A stretch of 64,000 nucleotides of DNA from Histophilus somni. GTDB taxonomy: Bacteria; Pseudomonadota; Gammaproteobacteria; Enterobacterales; Pasteurellaceae. This document shows, piece after piece, positions 61,067-64,000 of this stretch. A model generated the notes under the pieces. It was not told where the DNA came from. It saw only the letters and a program-made list of their open reading frames with translations, and ran no database searches. Numbering within the stretch: the stretch's first letter is position 1; every line of letters begins with the position of its first letter. Position numbers and translations under genes: made by a program. The stretch covers positions 1 through 64,000 of the forward strand of contig NZ_JACHGQ010000003.1 of NCBI RefSeq assembly GCF_014202395.1, written 5' to 3'.

Positions 61067-61097
61067 AACGTAAAAAGTTTATTATGGTAAGAAGGGA

Positions 61098-62450
61098 ATG
61101 AAGAAAAAATATATAACTGCAATTCTGTTATTAATATCAGCATATGCTTATTCATATAGGATTAATGTTATAGATGATTATGATTTAATTGATAAGGAAT
61201 ATATAGAATTTTGGAATAGAGATGAACTTATAAAACAGATAGAAGTATTAACAATAGAATTATTAAACAGAGGTTATGTAACATCGAAAATTATTGATAA
61301 AGAAGAGAATTTAGTTATTATTCCTGGAAAAATACAAAAAGTAATATTACAAGATAATTCGACAAAAAATGCAAAATTAAAAAAGGAATTATTAAATTTA
61401 AATAAATTAGAGGGAGAGATATTAAATATTCGTGATATTGATGAAATAGTATCTAAATTTAAAAAAATAAAAGGTAATAATGTAAAAATAAGGGTGGAAA
61501 ATATCAAAGGTAGTCAAGATAGTAATATAATAATCATAAATGACTTTAAACCTGCGATATATCCTAAAATTTCTGCAGATTATTCTAAAGGTATTAATTC
61601 GGATTCTTATCGTGGTTTTAAATATGTTGTTGGATTTGGTTTCGAACAATTAATAGGTATGAATGACGAATTAAATGTGAACTTTTCTCTATTATCAGAT
61701 TATAGAAATATGAGCTTGAAATATAAAATACCTATAAGAAATAATGAAGCAACAATACAGTATCAGTATACGAAAGACATTTTAAATGAAGATGTAGAAA
61801 CAATAGAAAGAGAAATATTATTGAATGTAAATACGGATATTAATAATATAGATTTAAATAATTCGATAACTATAAATAATAAAAGGTTTAATGTAAGGAA
61901 AAATACGAATATAACAAACAATTGGTTTTATGAGTTTGAAACAAGTTTAGTGTATACAAAATTATTGAATTTAAGTGGTTATTATGTTCAATTAATGTTA
62001 AAACCTAAAATAGGTATAAATATTGCGGATATAAGAGCATATAAAAAAAAGGATTATGTAATTACATCAGGTATAGATTTTAATTTATATTCCAAATACT
62101 ATGATTTAATAACGAATGTGATTTATAATAAGAATATGAGTTCGGATAGTGTGTATGATCGTTATACGAGAAAACTTAATATATATGGGATTGATAATAT
62201 CCCGTTATCAATAGCAAAGACAGATAAACTCATAGTTATGAATAATAAACTGAAATATCCAATGACAATAAACAAAATTAATGTAATACCATATATCGAT
62301 GTGGCACTAGGTAGTAATTTTAAAGAATATTCAACTGGAATGAGCATAGGTTCAAAATTTAAATATAAACAAACAAGTATTAATCTAGAATACTCAAGGA
62401 GTAATAAAGGTAATTCAGTTTTAAATTTAAATTTAGGGTTTGAATTTTAG
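61098..62450 (+). CDS. TpsB-type outer-membrane transporter (two-partner secretion)
   Basis: A 450-residue FhaC/ShlB-like Omp85 protein. A signal peptide (about 1-19) is followed by a POTRA-like region (LTIELLNRGYVTSKIIDKEENLVIIPGKIQKVIL) and a beta barrel from about residue 160 ending in NLNLGFEF with a terminal Phe. It is about 100 residues shorter than FhaC, chiefly at the N-terminus, and the usual VRGY/VRGF loop motif is not evident (IYGIDN may be its counterpart). Codon use is extremely AT-rich (many ATA, AGA, AAT), unlike the neighbouring core genes. It precedes tpsA by 31 bases. Confidence 0.8.
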   Translation: MKKKYITAILLLISAYAYSYRINVIDDYDLIDKEYIEFWNRDELIKQIEVLTIELLNRGYVTSKIIDKEENLVIIPGKIQKVILQDNSTKNAKLKKELLNLNKLEGEILNIRDIDEIVSKFKKIKGNNVKIRVENIKGSQDSNIIIINDFKPAIYPKISADYSKGINSDSYRGFKYVVGFGFEQLIGMNDELNVNFSLLSDYRNMSLKYKIPIRNNEATIQYQYTKDILNEDVETIEREILLNVNTDINNIDLNNSITINNKRFNVRKNTNITNNWFYEFETSLVYTKLLNLSGYYVQLMLKPKIGINIADIRAYKKKDYVITSGIDFNLYSKYYDLITNVIYNKNMSSDSVYDRYTRKLNIYGIDNIPLSIAKTDKLIVMNNKLKYPMTINKINVIPYIDVALGSNFKEYSTGMSIGSKFKYKQTSINLEYSRSNKGNSVLNLNLGFEF

Positions 62451-62481
62451 TGAAAGGAAATCTTAGTGAAAAGGAGTAGTT

Positions 62482-64000
62482 ATGTATAATGAGAAAAAAG
62501 TATTAACAATGGTATATTTATTTGCAGTGATATCCGCTCAAGTAAATGCACAGACCGTGAAAAATGGGGACACGGAGGTAGAAAAGAAGGATGGTTTCGA
62601 TATAATCAATATTAACACGCCAAACACAAAGGGAGTTTCTGTTAATAACTTAAATGAATTTAATGTTAAAGATAAAGGGACAGTTATCAATAACATTGAG
62701 TCTACTCATAAATATAAGACAGTTCATTTTGGTGAAATCGATGGAAATAAAAATATAAAGACTAAAGAAGCAGATATAGCAGTGTTGAATGTGAAGGGGA
62801 CGAGTAATACAAGCTTAAATTCAACTTTAGAAGCTGCATCATCAAATCCACTAAAAGTATACATAGCTAATGAAAATGGTATAAATGTTGATGGTGGTAA
62901 ATTTGTAAATATCGACAAATTGGTACTGACTACAGGTGTTGTTGATGACAATGATATGTCAGTGTCGGTTAAAAAAGGTGATGTTAATGTTTCATCAAAA
63001 GGAATTAGCGGCGTTAAGGATATATCGATATATAGTGAAAAATTAGATAATAAAGGTAAAATTGCTGCAGAAAACACAAAAATAGTACTAGGACATAGTT
63101 CTATAAAAAATAATGAAATATCTTCATTAGATGATAATTATGTGAGTGCGAGTGATTTGGGGGCTATTTATGGGAATGATATACAAATTCAGTCGACGGG
63201 GTATACGGATATTAATGTTAACGAATTATTAGCAAAAAATAATATTAATATTAATTCAAAAGGTAAAATTAAAAACAATGGAGATATTATATCTGGAAAT
63301 AAAATAGATATAACTGCTAAATCGCTTGAAAATAAGGGGGCTGTAGATTTTGGTAATAATACACATGAATTAAAATGGATAGATGCTAAAGGTAATGTCT
63401 ACACTAAAGAACAATTAGAAAAAGTGTGGAATAAAAGAATGAAACAAACTTTAACACCAGAATATGCATTTCTTTATTTGACGGGTTCTTTATTAAATCA
63501 ATGGGCTACTGATGAAGAAATGGCAAAAAGGTTAAGCCCAGAGGCTAATATTTTTAAAAGATTTGATGAAGCTTTAAATAAATTTAATGATAAAGATACA
63601 AATACTTTTTTAATTAGAAAAGATAAAGAAAAAGTTAAAAATAAACATAAACAAAGAGATTTTGTTAATAAAGGAGATATTTATGCAACTGAGATAGATG
63701 ATAAAAAAATATTAGAAGCAGTTGCAGTAAGTAATGTTAAAGCCAATCAATCTATTATTTCTTCAAAAAACATTAAAATTAATTTGACTGATGATTTATT
63801 AAATCAAGATGCTAGTATAGAAGCTATTGATGAATTAGATATTAAAGCTAAAAAATTAGTTAATAAAAATAGTTTATCAAATGATATAACATTGAATGAT
63901 GGATATGAAAATTTATCTTGGGATTTAATGGTTTTACAAAAAGATATAAGAGCCAATTATGATATAATTTATGAAAAAGGCTTGGTTTCTGATCAGGCAG
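62482..64000 (+). CDS. TpsA-type filamentous haemagglutinin-like exoprotein (partial, runs off the window)
   Basis: ATG 62482 with AAGGAG eleven bases upstream opens a frame that stays open for 506 codons to the window end. Residues 1-23 are a signal peptide (YLFAVISAQVNA). The TPS secretion domain is recognisable by NPLKVYIANENGINVDGG and FVNIDKLVLTTGVVD (about 123-155); the usual NPNGI is NENGI here. Beta-helix-like repeats follow (SKGISGVKDISIYSEKLDNKGKIA; ITAKSLENKG). The C-terminus, which would reveal an adhesin, haemolysin or contact-dependent toxin, is outside. Composition matches tpsB. Confidence 0.85.
   Translation, partial: MYNEKKVLTMVYLFAVISAQVNAQTVKNGDTEVEKKDGFDIININTPNTKGVSVNNLNEFNVKDKGTVINNIESTHKYKTVHFGEIDGNKNIKTKEADIAVLNVKGTSNTSLNSTLEAASSNPLKVYIANENGINVDGGKFVNIDKLVLTTGVVDDNDMSVSVKKGDVNVSSKGISGVKDISIYSEKLDNKGKIAAENTKIVLGHSSIKNNEISSLDDNYVSASDLGAIYGNDIQIQSTGYTDINVNELLAKNNININSKGKIKNNGDIISGNKIDITAKSLENKGAVDFGNNTHELKWIDAKGNVYTKEQLEKVWNKRMKQTLTPEYAFLYLTGSLLNQWATDEEMAKRLSPEANIFKRFDEALNKFNDKDTNTFLIRKDKEKVKNKHKQRDFVNKGDIYATEIDDKKILEAVAVSNVKANQSIISSKNIKINLTDDLLNQDASIEAIDELDIKAKKLVNKNSLSNDITLNDGYENLSWDLMVLQKDIRANYDIIYEKGLVSDQA

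Noticed and set aside
62724-63077. 117-codon minus-strand ORF
   Set aside because: It is antisense to tpsA, whose frame has a signal peptide and TPS-domain motifs.

Overview
The window is a chromosomal segment of a Pasteurellaceae species. The nine-base DNA uptake signal AAGTGCGGT of the Haemophilus influenzae type recurs on both strands, often as inverted pairs that look like terminators. The core proteins also match Haemophilus/Pasteurella/Aggregatibacter families (HI_0077-like DUF455 protein, comABC-comE, hvf operon, cydDC-trxB, focA-pflB). I cannot name the species.

Layout. 1-7.8 kb: a heptanucleotide repeat array at the left edge, pgsA, a DUF455 gene, the 4.5S RNA (ffs), an AhpD-like gene, cydDC, trxB and pflA. 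7.9-10.3 kb: an hvf-type operon (DoxX protein, EGKCG-repeat precursor HvfA, MNIO-family HvfB, partner HvfC), which makes a modified cysteine-rich copper-binding peptide in related bacteria. 10.4-27.5 kb: pflB/focA, hinT-lipoprotein-nagZ, a ClbS/DfsB-like gene, metF, ssb/uvrA around a LexA box, mreBCD, ftsN, priA and mazG. 27.6-30.7 kb: an AT-rich accessory island flanked by a 190-bp direct duplication of the mazG 5' end. It holds a 27-residue candidate peptide precursor, an attenuator hairpin, a broken HExxH peptide-modification gene, a cysteine-free AhpD-like gene and an MFS exporter. This is the best candidate for an undescribed system. 31-52 kb: uspA, alaS, csrA, manB, galU, dam, aroB, aroK, the competence genes comABC-comE, ponA, rlmJ, gor, hfq, hflX, tyrR and fumC. 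52-55.4 kb: a lipoprotein, an XRE regulator, tyrA and purE. 55.6-60.5 kb: a sorbitol PTS operon (srlA-E-B-D, gutM, a HAD phosphatase, srlR). 60.6-64 kb: gene debris, then a very AT-rich two-partner secretion pair (tpsB, and tpsA running off the right edge) that looks foreign.

How the genes work together. focA-pflB with pflA serve anaerobic pyruvate/formate metabolism. trxB-cydDC link thiol redox to cytochrome bd assembly. mreBCD, ponA, ftsN and nagZ cover wall growth and recycling. The com operon is the DNA-uptake pilus machinery, but here comD is missing and comE appears to be an in-frame comD'-'comE fusion. A near-perfect CRP-S (Sxy-dependent) site for comA overlaps the start codon of divergent ponA. 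Recognisable regulatory sites include a MetR box (metF), a LexA box (uvrA), tandem TyrR boxes (tyrA), a PurR box (purE), an FNR-like box (fumC) and an ECF-sigma-like promoter (hvf). Functions are assigned from recognised protein families and motifs read by eye; no database search was run.
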